Notes: generated by a model not told the origin, from the letters alone. Numbered from the stretch's first letter, positions 24,236 through 39,200 are shown. The stretch is 64,000 nucleotides of DNA from Protula sp. h YS-2021 (GCA_949752745.1 OX457026.1:76681275-76745274), one strand, 5' to 3'. Program-made: numbers and translations.

Positions 24236-26905
24236 AAAATATCCGGCGCTGTCCGCCATACTGTCAAACTATTGTGTGGCCAAATGTCGTTTCATAATCC
24301 ACGATTTTCCCATCTTGTCGCTCACCCTAACATCTAGTGTTAATTCGCGCTATGAAATAAGAATATTGTTCTTCGCCAGTGTCAAGAGCTGCAACAACTA
24401 TTCGCCACACTGTGCAATTATTTTACTTTAAGATACCTAACAGACGTTTGAACTTAAGACCAAACTGTTTTCAACAAATAAACCGTCTGATCTTACATCT
24501 TACATTTGAATAGGCATCTTTTTTATTTGATAAACTTTTAAAAAATCTCAACCTTTTGTCACCTTTTTCACTTTCAACCTTTTGTCGCTTAACCTTTTGT
24601 CGGGACACTCATTAAGCAATCAAGAAAAGTCAATGTTCTTTTCGAATGTTTCAAGCTTCAGGAACATTTATTAGCAGCATATTAATCCCCCGCCCTAAAA
24701 GCAGCGAACTTCTTAAACATTTTTTATTTTTCAATAAGCAGATGTATGGATTAATATTTTAAAAGGCAACCTTATTTAGTAAAAGAAGAGACCAAGAACC
24801 GGTTATGACAGCTAAAAATGTAAAAATCGTAGGACAAGAGTGGGCTGCAAGCCAACTTGGAATGCAAAATCATAGGCCAACCGAGCCGTAAGCCAACTAA
24901 GAAGAACCCCTCGCCCCCCCCCCCCCCCCAACACATGCCGTAAACTCCATCACATCATGCGATATACGCAGTTGGGAAAAGCATGGTAAATCTGCTCCGT
25001 GCCTTCAAATTCAACCGTATGTTCCGCTGATTCACCTTCAAAATTTCAGAGAATCTATAGATGCGCTAGTTTGGGGTGAGAAAATTCGACAGATCCGTTG
25101 AAATGATTGTGAACCTTTAAAATAACCATTACACGTCTAGATTTCAGTGAATTAGTTACAGCTTTGATGCCTTGTGATTTACAATTGAAAGAAACGACAA
25201 TCATGTGATCTTCACTCCATTATACTTACATTGTCTTGATCTACAATTAAAAGTGTAATGTTCCACTGATCTGTCGATCATAAAAATCAATGTGCTTTTG
25301 ATTACTAATGGAAGCAGCGATTACGAAATGGATTGCACTTCGGAATGTTATGTATAATTTGCTATTTGAAAAAAACACAATTGCAATTACGCATTATGGG
25401 TGAATGTGATCGACTCCGGGTTCTCAGGATTACCATATTGGAAACAATTCGCTTTGCTCCAGAACATTTATTGGAGAAAGCCTTGCAATTAAGATATTAT
25501 TGGCTCGGTAACTTATCCAATAACAGGTACCAGTACCCTTATAAAATGCGGTTTTCTTCCCGAACAAATCATACTAGAAATTGATTTGAAATAGCAAACT
25601 GCTCAGAATATAACGGATTTTAAATCGGATAGGAAATAAAAAATGTAAACTCGAATTAATTGCAAAAATGACGGATGAGAGTGAAATTCGCTTTACACAG
25701 GTGTTGTTCAGGCAGTTTTCTGCACGAAAAAAGTGTGTTGGTGCTGTAACTGTGCTGACAATAAACGCTGTCAGACAAAACTGGTGTTTCAAAGCAATGG
25801 TAAATTGCAAGTCCCGTTGTCATGCAAGTTTATCATGCAAAAATAAAGCGTAAGGTGTAACAGTATTTCAAAGAAAAGTAAAAGTGTAATATGTAAAAAT
25901 TATGCGTGAAAACAGTTGTAAAGCTTGTTGGCGCGAAGTAATCGCTTTGTTGAAGTAAATTGCATTATTGTAAAATCGGTGTGTTATTACCTTGGGATAA
26001 AGAAGAAGAATTGCGATTGAGCTTTGTAATCAACTTTCATAAGTGTTTCTTGAACGAGTTCAATGTTGTAACATTCAGAATTTAGCTTCATGTTGCTCAA
26101 TAAAATTAGTACTTTTCACTAAAGTGTGTTAGTTGGCTTTGATTTTACAACAGAATATCATTCAGAGTAATACTATCAACAAATCCATGAAGAAACCCCA
26201 ACACTGGATAAAACACATTGAAATCAAAATTTACCATAGTTAATTTTAATGTTCACAATCATTTCAGCGAATCTGTCGAATTTTCGCACCCAAAAACCAG
26301 CGGATCTATAGATTCTCTGAAATTTTTAGCAGATCTACAGATGTACAGATCTGCTGTAATATTATATATATATATATATATACAACTTATATACAACGAT
26401 TTACAACTGGACATGTTCTAACCGGACACTTTTCAATTTACAGTTGTCAACTGGAAACTGTCCATCGGACGTTTTCCAAGTACTTTCTAGCTGGACATTT
26501 TTTAACCGCATATTTTTTTAATTTAAGGGGAGTGTAGAGGAAATAAGATAAAGTCTAACCCTTGCAACGCGCTTTAGATCGAATCTACATAAATTCACCA
26601 AGTCAGGATCTGAGTTTTAAATGTCCAGTTGAAAAGTGTTTCTGGATAACGAGTGTACCGTGCCGAATAAATGAAAAAAATTATTGCAAAAATAAGATCT
26701 GATCGAAATTTGTTTACAAGTTGTTTTTTTTTATTAATTCGGGGAGAAAAGGGCATCTTATCCGCCACACATACCCATCCAAACCAAATATGAGAGCCCC
26801 CAGGTATTACGAGTTGGCTCGGGTGGGAATTGGCGGGTAGCAACTGGCCTGGGGAATTATCCTGTTCCCCTTTTTAACGAAATTGGACCTCTATGCGGGC
26901 TTTAT
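24236..26905. other. Non-coding stretch with phrase repeats
   Basis: AT-rich DNA without a supported gene. It includes CAACCTTTTGTCGCTTAACC-type phrases at 24540-24610, a C-run near 24916-24930, an (AT)n tract near 26365, and an inverted pair around 26405-26520 and 26620-26640 (CTGGACAT against ATGTCCAG). Confidence 0.5.
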
Positions 26906-27856
26906 CCGGTGTGACAGTGAACACGGTCCCCCAGTGATTACGGTCCCCTGGACCATGATTACTGGGGATTAGGGTCCCCCCCCCCCCCCCCCCTTCCAAT
27001 CATATTTATTTGCATACAACAAATATAACTAGTTTTAACACTGTACAGATGCTTACATTCTATATATTATATTGAACAGACATTTTTTATATTCCTGGTG
27101 GATATGTCTTTCTGCTGAAAAACTGAAAATTTGTATCCGGGATATCAAGAATTCGCCCTTTACTTTGATTTTCGTCACTTTCTCCATCGCTTATGCTTTC
27201 ACCGATTTCTTTCGTTTCGGTATCCATGTTCAAGTTCAGTTGAATGATAATTTGAAAAAATGGGCACCGTATATAGGGCAAATTTGGGTGTGGATTCATA
27301 ATGCCTATATTATTGGCATTATAATCAAACATCACATATAATTTGTGTTACACAGTTTTAGATGTGGATTCATGGATTAACGAAAAGGATTAAATCAGGG
27401 ATTTACCAGTTAGAAATTCTGGCCATCGTGTTGCACTGATCTCTTCAGATGAAAGCATATACATTTGCTGCAATTAATAATCTATTCATCCTAAATCTGC
27501 TGTGAGATTTCGGAGTGAAATGTGTCACTTTTAATTACATTTATTTAATTTCATTGCATCGCTAATTGGTATGATGAAAGCGTTTGAAAAAATTTTAGTT
27601 AGTAAATTTTGCCAGATGAAAATTCATGTAAAGACAAACATAATTTTATTCGCAAGATCTCTGAATTCAGTTAGATATTCCTACCTTTAGGGGGGGGACC
27701 ATTTTTCCTAAGGGACTATGGTCTCCCGGGGGACCGTGTTCACTAGAGGGGGCCATATTCACTAGTGACTGTGGTCCGGGGGGAGACCCATAATTCCTAG
27801 GAATGGGGGTCAGGCCGGACCATAATCACGGGGGACCACAATCACTGGGACACCGG
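26906..27856. mobile_element. Fold-back element with CCGGTGT termini and GGTCCCC phrases
   Basis: The left end begins CCGGTGTGACAGTGAACACG and the right end closes GGGACACCGG. Both arms repeat variants of CCAGTGATTACGGTCCCC in opposite orientation, with long C- or G-runs. The 951 bp element has an AT-rich, non-coding interior. It shares the CCGGTGT end with 3725-4297, which suggests one family with different internal phrases. Confidence 0.65.
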
Positions 27857-30800
27857 CCTCAAAATTACCCCTTTCTCGCGTGTTTTTTGGGGGGGGGGCG
27901 GGGGGTGGAGAGTGGGAACGCTAGGTAAAAGATTTCATGCAAGTGGCACCCCCCATCCCCCACCCAGGTGAGAATACGACTGGGACAAAAAAATCATGCA
28001 ATCTATATGCAATCTACAAGCCACGAAAAGTCTAACGCTAAATTCCATGTCCAGGTTAAATAAAAATTATCCAGATTACAGGTAATGACAAATTAGCCTA
28101 TTAACAGCTGAATAAATTGTAACTGAAGAAACTGAACACTTTCTCAGCTGATTACCTCGACACAGTTGAGTCAGCACTTCGCAGGGATTATTCACACTGT
28201 AATGCGAAAATTTGTTTCTGTTGTATGCGTGGCATCCCCAGCATCGTTTGGTGGACAACCCATCTAAAAGTGGAAAGAACCGAATACTGACGTTTTGCGA
28301 AGTCAGAGTAAAAATGGGAAAATTATCCAATCCGAGATTTAAAAAAAAAACATGGAGTCCCACTAGTGCTTAAACACGATTCCCAAATCTTAAACTTCCT
28401 GCCAGGGATGGTCCATTTAGGTTTGTAACAGGAAAGATATGGAGCAATGGATCTGGTTCAAGCCATTTTAAAAGTTTTTTTTTCAGCAGCTAATTTTTCG
28501 TTAATCGATGAGAAAACTTTTTTATCGCATTCAATTGCCATGCAACACAGGAGGGCGGACAATGAAAATATATAGGGCAGCCCATAGAAACCTCTATTAT
28601 GAAATGAACGACTCCTTATTTATAATCCAAAGTCACTGGAGTGATGCTGTGACCATAAAATTAAATTTGAACCGAGTTTGAACAATAGCGGCTCTTGGTC
28701 GAGGGGTGGCACGCAGCAACCAAGACACAAAGGTCTGGATGTCCAATAAAAAACGAGATAATAATATAAAAATCCCAGACCATGATACAATGGCAATTAC
28801 TAATATATATATGTATATTAGCACAAACTACCTTTTCGGTTCATTTAAAGATATCAAATTGAAGTAAAGACATCTTTAAATAAACAGTGATAATTAATAA
28901 CCCAAAAATATACAAAAAATTAGCTGTTAAAATTATTACTATATTCATTAAATGTTCGTAAATGATTAACCAAATCGACGTTTTCCTTTAGCCCCCCCCC
29001 CCCCCCCTGCAACACACACAAGCACTAATAAAAATATTTATAGTTTTAAAACCCTCATTGCTAAATCCCTGACGTCATTTTTTGGGGCATGCTTCTCAGC
29101 CTTTATTGTCGCTAAAGGTAAGGCGTAACCAGCACCACATATCTAAAAGGAGTTCACAAAACTAACTCGAGTTTGTAATTATGTTTGAAAAGCTCTCACA
29201 TATTTTTACTTCTGTTTAAATCCCCTAATACAGATTCCACTGCATTTGATGTAATTTTTTCTCTTTGGTAATTACTTGTATTGAAATATATAAATACCTT
29301 TAAAATTGTTCAAAGTAGAGTTTCGTATAAATGATGCCAAGGTTTTACATGGCGCCACCAAACGCAGACAAACAACACTGTAATTCGCGGAGGTCGACGA
29401 ATTCCTACGGATTCTTACATATTCCACAGAGCCCTTGTATTTTACGAATTAGCATGATTTTCTTAGCCGAAGGGAAAAAAAAACCTTTCTCCATCCGCTG
29501 TTACTAAATTAATAAACTCTCAGATGGCTGTGATAACCTCGATATGGTAATTATGCCTAAAGAATTCGAAATATTTGAGTGAAAAATTGATGATCTTCCA
29601 CGGTCGTAGCCTTGGATTCGTGTGGGCGAGGATGGATACTGTCAGAATAGCATGGCGCAAAACATATACTCGTGGTCAAACGCTCACCCACTTTAACTGC
29701 ATTGCAAGCAATTATGACAAAAAAATCAATTCAAGGCACATTGGAGCGGCCAATAAATCATCACGTTATGAAAATAAAAAACGGCAGGTTTTCAGTAAGC
29801 AGATACATTTTAATGATGTCTGGCACGAAATTATAAGAAAACTAAAATTTTTTAATCCAATAATATATATTCTATAGGAAGTTGTATGTTATATGTAGAT
29901 TTGTTGACACCAAGCATTATCATTAAGTTAAACGTGTTATTTATCAAATAGTGTAGCTTATCGCCTATTCACCATGCCCCCTTGACACCTAAACAGTCCA
30001 TACAAATCCTTATGTAGTGTTAAGTTGTCTGACAACTGGACATCTTGATTAGCTGTTTTATCCGGAAAATATTTGATTACGTGTCAGGACCACTCTGCTC
30101 TAATCTGACCAAACTGATACCATGTGTTCAGTTACTGTTGACCACTATGCTAATTATGGGCGGTAAGGCTAGTTATTTTAGATTCTTGAATAACAGATTA
30201 TGTAACTTCAAAGAACGTAGTATCGAGCCTTTGTTTGGGCCTTAAGCCGTCAGTTAATATAAAACCCGTGTAAAATACAGAGAAAGGAGGACGGGTCTGA
30301 CACAGTAACATCTCTCCGAGAATAAAGGAACGGTCTTTTTGAATTTACTATACTAGTTATAAGAAATTATAACTTGCAAAAGTATTTATAATTAATTTTC
30401 TGTGTTGCTCACAATTCCCGGTAATAGATTAAGTCGCGAAATCAACTACACACACCCTCAAAAGTTGGTTACGACACGGGTAACAAAACTTAGTTACAAA
30501 AAGCTAAGTTATTTACGGTAATCAACGCATAAATTATGACTTGAACTTTTCTACGTGCAATGTAAATAAGCATTGCCAAAACTGCAATATTAGGTGAAAC
30601 CCAAACACTCGAATATGAAAGCCCGAGTGACGACACATTAGCCCCATTTCCTTATTCGCTGAACAGTGAAGACGTATCTTTGAGAAAAAAAGAAATATTT
30701 GAAGATTGGGTCACGAAGTTTCCAGGATAAGAGGGACTTGTATAGCTTTTGGATACTTCTATGCTTACTGTTGTAGTGTTTGATGCTGCGATGGAATATT

Positions 30801-31099
30801 TGAGGTGTTTTGACTGCCAAAGCGACAAAGCACTCCGAATCATAGCGTTGGCCACGAGTAAGCAATATCGGTGTTTTATCTCAAATTTTCTCCACTGGCC
30901 AGCAGATTCGTCTTTACCTGGAGGACAGAGGAGCAGTGTCAGTCTGACATTCTGTTGGCTGTTTGATGTCAGATTGGGTGTTGGAAAGGCACAGAGACAG
31001 GTGGTGGTGTTGATAACTTCTCTTGCTTTCTCTTTCACACCGTTCCACACAAATCTGGAGCCATTAGCCTACCAGAGCTGGTTGTTTTAATTAGGAGAA
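27857..31099. other. Non-coding stretch with G/C homopolymer runs
   Basis: Contains a G-run near 27888-27905, a C-run near 28993-29007, and otherwise AT-rich DNA. Short frames have no recognisable domain. No gene, RNA or transposon end recognised. Confidence 0.5.
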
Positions 31100-33560
31100 T
31101 GTCGTGGTGGCATGTACGTTTCTAGCTAGATTCGCGGGGTTATCTCCACTGAGAAACAAGTGGCTCTACCTACCTGGGCAGAGACATCAGAGAGGAAGAG
31201 AAGAGCCAAAACGGTTCTACCCACGGTTCCACCGGCTTAGCAAATGTGGATGTACCGACGTGAGTTATCCTTTGTGGCTCTCCCCACACAGGTATCTCCA
31301 CCTGGCTATCCACCCTCTTTGGATTGTGTATCCCCACACTCTCCTGGCATAGGCGTAGATAGAAGAGAGGTTAGAGTTAACAAGGGGCAGATTTGGGTTA
31401 TTGTAACTGTTTTTGCCCAGTTATTTATCAGGCGTTCCTGTTGAAGGCATAACGCAAAGCAGTAGGCTCTGAGGTGCAGTCTCGCGTGAGGAGCAGGATA
31501 CCTGTATGGAGTGTGAGCACCTCTCCCATACAGATCGCCTTCTGGAACCTTCTGCGGAAAGAGTTGGGTGTAGACGCTGTTAGAATCCAAGGCGCCTGCC
31601 TCTGTCCCCTCCCCTAGTCGTCGCCGGGTCTGGCTTAAGAAGGTAGTTAAGCTGTGGCAAAACTGGGACAAAAACCACGAAAGAGCAAAACTAAATCGCT
31701 CAGTGGCTTTGGAGACAGCAGCTGAACTGGATACTGGGGTGAACGAAGCATTGAAGGAGGCATGACTCTCATCTTAATCATCACTTCGTAGCTTGTCTAC
31801 AATAAGCATTGCAGAGAAAGAGGGTGCGGTGACTGTTTTGAACGTGCTCCCGGACAACTCGCCAGTGATAGAGATACCAGAAGTGGAGTTGGGCATCGCC
31901 TTATCGCAACTACTAGATGTATAAGTGACTGCCTTGAAACCATCCTTGACCCAGGAGCAATACAGGAGCAGACACAATCCAAACTGGTCTCTCTTCATGC
32001 GATTATCCTTGGAAGACTCAAAGTCCCACCGTCGCCAGTTGTGTCATCGGTAGCCCACTAGTGGTGATGGTGAAAGACGACCAGAAAACCGGCGAGAAGA
32101 AGGTGTCTTCGCGCCCAGCATCAGCAGGCTTCAAGGGTGAGTTCCAGGAGGAGGATGTGGAGGCACTTGGATGGAGTGAACTCGCCGAAGAAGGGGTCAG
32201 CAGTTTTAGAGAGACAAGGCAACAGCAGGCAGACACCGAATCCGCCTCCCATCTTCTTCCACTCTACCGCTACAGGATACGGCACTATCTTTATGGGCGA
32301 CAGAATCAACCCGGAATTACCAGAGAACATTCTGATCAGATATGTTGTTAAAGAAATCACACGTCTGGTGGAGGTAAAGGCAGGCAATCTGATTTCAGAA
32401 TTCAAACGGATGGACTTAGATGAGGGCAACGTCATGGCTAGGCTCCACCCATCCAAGTAATAGAGGTATGATCACTGCCATACAGGACAGCGAACAATCT
32501 TATCGGTATCGTGCCATTACAGCAGCCCTGTAAGAGGATGATATGGATGCATAGGGTGAAGCCAGCCTCTGATAGTCCCCTGACTAAGAGTTATGCAAAG
32601 ATACTACAGGGTTTGGCTCGGCAAACACTCCAGTGCTTGACCACCCAATGAAAATATTGAAGTAAGTTCTGGCTCAGAAGGAGATATCGGACATAGTGAA
32701 TGCGTGTCAGTGGCTACCTGGGGTGCGGCTAAGTTAACAGCTCATCATCTCTATGATGCAGTTAAGGAGGGGTGCTTTGTTGCTTCACTGCTGGTTGTCG
32801 ATCAAAGAGAGCACGTGAACTGAGGCATTCAAGTATCCTGAGCCAGGCCTAGCTATTTTCAGTAAAAATGTTGACTGGGTGCACCTGGAGATTAGAGCCC
32901 TATACCAGGATCTGGCGTTGATGTCTAGCCCCAGACGCTCCTACACGAGAGGCACGTCAAGTCCGGGTTGGTTCAAGAGGCAACAAAGAGGGGAGAGAGC
33001 CACCTCGCAGTCGCGCCATCATTCCCCATCCGCCAAGATGCAGAGGCAGTAGGAGGACAGCACCCCAGCAAACAAGCCTGGCAGAAATATAAGTAACAGC
33101 CACGAACCACAACATCGTGTGGAGATGAGAGTCTCATCTCCAGGAAATGCCGTTCATTTATCATAAGAAATAGAGGTGTTACTGAACTGCAAAGACTCTT
33201 GGTCGGTAGGAGGATGACTAAGCTATTTTTGTGATTTTGGGAAGAGATGGATGCACAGCGTAGAGCAGCCAGCTGGCTCCAACAAGATTATCCCCTTCTA
33301 TTTAAGACAGCCGGGACAAATGCCTAATGGATTCCCTACAACTCAAACCTCCTGATCATTTAGCTACCTCCTACAGCCAGGGCTCTCACCAAAATCAGGC
33401 TATAGGGAGAGCAATTTTTATTGACGCCGAAGCACCCAGAGGCACCATGGTTAACCTTGATGCCTGCATTCAGTAGAGAATGACTCCAAGTCCCTTGTCA
33501 TCCAGGGCTCCTGTACCAACCCCATTTGAACATCTCTACCTCGCCCGCATCGCCTTGAAT
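31100..33560 (+). pseudogene. Decayed retroelement, probably DIRS-like
   Basis: Less AT-rich than its surroundings, with broken plus-strand frames. A segment near 32290-32460 reads as an acidic/basic gag-like region. A basic SSPGWFKRQQRGER-type tail follows near 32960. Near 33195 a VGRRMTKLF stretch and near 33420 an APWLTLMPAF stretch resemble, in order, the blocks at the start of the reverse transcriptase and after the RNase H of DIRS/tyrosine-recombinase elements. Most of the polymerase is missing or scrambled. I cannot find a recombinase or terminal repeats, so the class is tentative. Confidence 0.4.
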
Positions 33561-35789
33561 AGAGAGTGTTGTACCTATTCCTAACTTTCAAAAAAGGAAG
33601 GGTTTTCGGATGGGGTAATGAAGAAAATGACTACAGTACGTAAGCCATCCAGTATGAAAGTCTATCGAGTACAGTAGAATAGGTTCTCGGGCTGGTGTAG
33701 GAATCAAAAGTTGGACCCATTCACAGGGGTTGTGGCCGATTTCTTGAATAATTTCCATGAAGAGTTGCTCTGAAGCCAGCCAAAAGGAGAGGTGAGCGTT
33801 GGAGAATGAGGTGTTTAAAGTAAAGGGTTCCTGGGACACAGTGGTTCTTAAGCGAAGCCATCGGTCTGCCAGCTCTATCCTGTGCGTGCCTCCGGAAAAT
33901 ACATGGAGTTATCTCAAAAGTATATGGCGTGAAAAGATTCTAATTATTTCTTTCAGACCTGGCGTGATCACAGACATTTCTCAGTAAACCGTTTCTAATT
34001 ATATTAAACGTATGAGGGGTATGATAAAGCGCAAACCGTTCTGTCGGAATGTAAGATCAAAGCTTAGATGACATTTTGCGTGCTTGTTGTCGTCTTTTCC
34101 AAGTACATTTCTTAATTTCTACTTAGAAAATCTTTCCAGAACGAATTGATGGGTCTTTTTATCACTGTGCCTTTTATTGCTAATTCAGTTTATTTCTAAT
34201 CCTGGTTCTCCATCAGTTACAGGAAGAGAAGAGCCATACAACAGCCACGTCAAGCAAGGGTGGACACAACTTTAGGCAATCTCCGAAGTCCAAACACAAA
34301 GTTGGAGAGCGGCCCTGAGGCAACCAGTCCTCAAGAATACTTTGACTGTGACATTTTCTTTAAGTAAATCCGCCAGGCGAGTGCCTAGCTTTACACTGGC
34401 AAGTCGATCGTCTTGGAGGAATGGGTAGAGGCATTTTCTCCACTTTTCAGGTATTGTCGTAGAGCTTTGGTTCATATATGTATTTTATTCCCATTAAGAA
34501 ATGGATTGATTTAAGTGAGATAGCATTTATATTGTGTTTGGCTGTGATGAATCTATGTAATTTTGTAGTTACTGGTCATAACGAACTTTTGAGTTCATCT
34601 CTAGCACTCGTGAGTGTAAAACTGTCTTTACAAGAGATCTTGTGATTCTTAGTGTCACGAATTAAAAGTATTAATGCTGATATTTATTATATTTCACATA
34701 TCTGTCTTTCGTATGCATGCCATCCGACGTCTGCTGGGCGTACCGTCTGTGTGAGGCACGAGGGGAATGGCAGTGAGGTATAGGAGTGCTTATATTACTT
34801 TTGCACTGTCCCTCTAGTCGGGTAATTCATCTTTATCTATTCGTGCATCTGTAGGTAAATTTATCGAGTGTCACGTCTCTCTCTTCTTGAAAAAGGGCAG
34901 TGGGAGTCAAGTAGGCAAATGGGTTGAGCCATCCCAGCTGATTTCTCTTCCCACATGGCTATACGCATTAGCTACTTGGACCCTCATGAGTAGTGCTATT
35001 CCAAGTAGATGGCTACACCCGCTAGGTAGATGGCTAGGTTATTGCATGAATGGAGCCTTCTTGGTTTGGCTGTATCCAAATCGGTTAAGAACTGGTTTTT
35101 TCTTTATGTGATCTTTTACTTCAAGTATATATAATCTTGTACATCGAGATATTCATTTTGTTGAAGACGCATTAAAACCTCAAATGTAGTTTGATGTCCT
35201 TTATTTACTCGTTTTTTTATACATATATGGTAAAAGTGTAGTTCGAATTGAAAGAGCTTTTCCACAAGAGGCGTGCCCAGAGGATATACCGTTTAATTTC
35301 GTAAACCGCTTTTTACGCGTAACAGTGTAGTTCGCGTTCTCCACCTTTAGACCTTTCTTACACCCGCCCTTCCACCACTGGCGTAGGTGGAAGGATACTG
35401 AGATAAAGAAGAAATGTGGGTAATGTGTTGTTACTCAGTTTTTTAGACTCGATTGTTTCCGCTTTCATGTAATAAGGCATTTTTGCAATGTTTTCTTACA
35501 CTGTACGTCAACAAGTGTAGAAAAGTTCAAGTCATAACTAATGGGTCCATCACCGTAAACAAGGGAAATCCCGTATAAAGAGAACGCAAACTGCGCTTTT
35601 ACTCGTAAAAAGCATTTTGTGAAATAAAACGACAATTTTCCTTTGTATTCATTTCTGTTTTTTTTCAAATTTTCAACAACTTCAAATGTTTTTCTCACAG
35701 ACAGACACACACAAATATTTATATGAAAATAAAAAGTCTTCCGAAGCTGTGATGGTCGAAATCCAGCCCGTGAGCGTTTTGCTATAATC
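33561..35789. other. Non-coding stretch
   Basis: No gene supported. A GGTAGATGGCTA-type short repeat lies near 34990-35035. Other short frames show no domain. Confidence 0.45.
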
Positions 35790-36250
35790 CTTAAGCCACT
35801 GGCAACCGCACTGGGAGGGGGCGGGATGCGATTCGGCATCTACTTAATCTCTTGATGTTCTAATGATCTTGATACACGGTGGTAATAACTTTTCCGGAGA
35901 TCAATCATGTTGAAAATGTGCAAAGAATTTCTAAAGGCATATTCCATTACTTTCGCTTAGTACCTAGCCCGCACTGGGGAGGGAGTGGGGGTCTATTCGG
36001 TATATACTTAATCTCTTGATGCTCTGATGCTCTTGATACATGGTGGTAATAGCTTTTCCGGAGATTATTCACGTTGAAAATGTGCAATTTCTAAAGGCAT
36101 ATTCCATTACTTTCGCTTAGTGCCTAGTCCGTCACTGCATTGGCTTCCTTCCGATTGCCTCTTGCCCCTTATAAGCATTTTGCCACTGGAAACTGCACTG
36201 GGGGGGTTGGGGACGACTCCTCATCTACTTAATCCCTTGATGCTCAAGGT
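35790..36250. repeat. ~160-200 bp direct repeat, two to three copies
   Basis: Units with CACTGG(G/A)...GGGGG, TACTTAATCTCTTGATG, GGTGGTAATARCTTTTCCGG and GGCATATTCCATTACTTTCG recur at about 35800 and 35965, with a partial third copy near 36190. Confidence 0.75.
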
Positions 36251-39200
36251 CACAGCATCGTATATAAGGGGAGGTCCATAACTGTGAAAGAATTCCAAAT
36301 CTGCACTATGGAAATAATACACAGCAAAAGAGGAAAGGCGAAAATTATTGTTGATAATTACATATACATCCAGAAACGGAAGAATAAAGTGTTTTATTGA
36401 AATAAAATAAAATTGAAATGTCGTGCCTGGCGGAATAACTGTAGCCGGAATAAATGTAGTAGGAGAAATTTGGAATAACTGTCGCCGGAATAACTGTCGC
36501 CGGAATCACTGTCGTCGGGATAACTGTCGTACATTCCCAGTAAAAGAAACAGCGAGGGAAAAATAGTACTGAAGCTTGTTCAGTACGTGAATATTCAAAT
36601 TAATGTTCTCTTTTTATTGTTCAATAAAGAAGCTAAATTCGAAAAGTGTTCCGTTTTCTTCAATGATGGGTTTTCCATAGAATTCTCCAAATTACAGCGA
36701 TATAATTAAAAATTTTCAGTTTACGGACACCTTTACGAGCATCACACAAAACGAAATGCCACGTATTTTTAACTTTAACATTTTGTAACACAAGTGCCAC
36801 CTTGTTAACCCATAACGAATTACGAAAATTAATGTCTCGCTGAATAAAGAGGCGTAATTCACAAAAATTAGTTTTCATTCCCAATTCACAAGAACCGCTT
36901 TTATGATTTACATGGGCGTACTTGATATTTTTCAAGAGCAAAGGGTAGGAAACTGCAAACACAAAACTGTATTGATGAAGTACCTATACAATGTAAATAA
37001 AATAAAGTTCAAGCATTTTGTTAAACTTTTCTTAAGAAGCCCGCATTGTAGCATTGCTTTTAGAACATACAGCTGTCCTATTCAATGTAAAAAGAGAGTA
37101 ATTACTACTTACGTGAACATGAAAGAGTAGCAGTGATATTTAAATTAAAACATTAAGAAAAGTAGGGCGTGAACAACAAGCAATAATGTTAGCCCAGAAT
37201 TACAACCAAAAACCCTGATATAAGACCACTTTTCCAAGTCCCATTTCAATTTGTTGTGATAAGAAATAAGAGGAATTTCGAGCTCGGGGACCTCTATACT
37301 TTAACCCTTATCCCTGAAACAAAACCACGATTTGGAGGGGAAAGGTAATACACGTTGTTTAAACTGAATTTGGAAAAGGACTCTGTACCATGGATGCCTC
37401 CGTATAATTTAAATGTCAGTATAATGTCGTATAATTTTAAGTGCTGTCTTCGTCACGACTTTGGGACAACACAATGTTTGTCAACAGGGTTAGAGGTCAA
37501 CTGTCTGTGTGGGCCGGTCATCTAAATTCTGCTGTTATTAGTGTCTTTTACAAATCAGTAATTCATTTTTACAGTTGGAACGGAGTCCCAAGGAGTTGTT
37601 GAATTGCTGAAAAATGGAAGATTCTCTTTCATACAATTGGGTCCGAGTCCCAAGGAATTGTGGAAGCGCTGGAAATTCTGGAAGATTTTTTTTCCTTATT
37701 TTCTCTACTATATATTCTTTCGTTTTCGTAGGTAGCTAGTAAAACACGTTATGAGACAACTTTTTTGGAATTATTTTGTTACCTACTTTTTCAAGTGACG
37801 TCAGTGCGGCGTCATTATATCGTTTTTTGCTATTTTGGCACTTCTAATGTTTATTTTAAATTTATCTGATTCAGAAACTTTCAAATTACAAGGAACTGAA
37901 GCTAAAAGCTCCTAAACAGCCCCACCTTTCCCATAATTCACAGTACCAAGAAGTTCCCCAATACTCACAACAAAGAAAAGGCTTACAGTATGCCAAAGGC
38001 GTGTTTCATAGAGTTTTGAGGCATCATGGCACCACTTTTAACATAAATCTAATTATTTAAGTCTTCAGTCCAAAGTGCACCAGCTTCAAACTCGGTAGTA
38101 TAATGCTCTGAGTGGGCTGCACGGTTCATATTGTATTTGGCATATATACTTCAGCGCATGACATCACATGACGTCAAAACGTGTTGTGGACACTTGACTG
38201 AACAAGGTGAAGGGGGTGGTGGGATGCTAAAAATAAATAAAATGGGGAACTGGTTATGGAGCGACCATCTTCCAGACCGGGATAAAAAAGATTACGGTAA
38301 AACCTGTTTGTAGAGACCACCTTCAAAACCCGGATAAAAGAAGTGCACCAAAGTCTGTCTGTAGATCATACCTCCTGGACCCGGTAATCCCAGTTTACAG
38401 TGACTACACTCCACATTGCTTAACTTGTACTCAGACGTGTATAGAAATTAAGGACTAAGATAACCTTAAGTCAGGTTATCTACCCCGCCCCCTTCAGGAA
38501 TGTTATAAAGATGTTCCGAAACCCAACTTTTGAGCAACTTCGGATATATCTATATGTTCTAAAAAGTCTTATAATTCTGAAATAAAGCAAAATTGGCAAA
38601 ATAAAACTTTGTAAACCAAAGGTGATGCAAGCAGTGGTGGTAGGACTGGGGGTGTGGGTGAGGGAGGGGGTGTTGTCGGAAACATTTGTTTTGTTTACAA
38701 AAACAAAACGGTAATGGTGGCTAAAAAATGTTTGACATGTTCGGGTACACTTGTAATGGTGTGCACTGGCCGATCTAGTTATTAAAGAAGAAGAAGAAGA
38801 AGAAGAAGAAGAAGAAGAAGAAGAAGAAGAAGAAGAAGAAGAAATTAAGATAAAGTGAAAATTTTGCATTGCCGATTCTTAATTTATGGAATCTGTGAAA
38901 AATTAGACCGCAAACTCACATTTACTACAATGTTTATGAATAACTTAGGGCCTGTTTTTAAAAAGCAATTCAGATATTGAATAAACTTTTAAGTTCAGTT
39001 CTTACGGTATGAAATAAAGTTTTAAACGAGAAAATGCCAGTGGAATTTAATCGATTCTATGGCTGTTGAGGACTTCCTCTGTCGTGTTAAATACTGTAAC
39101 TTTACAACACAATAAGCTATGCGTTTGGAATCGAAAACCTATTGACATTTTTGTTGACATTTAGCCGAGAGGACGTGACTAGAGGGAAGTGATGATAAGG

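Noticed and set aside
30749..31090. 113 aa and antisense 132 aa frames
   Set aside because: They overlap on opposite strands in sequence next to a decayed retroelement; neither shows a recognisable domain.
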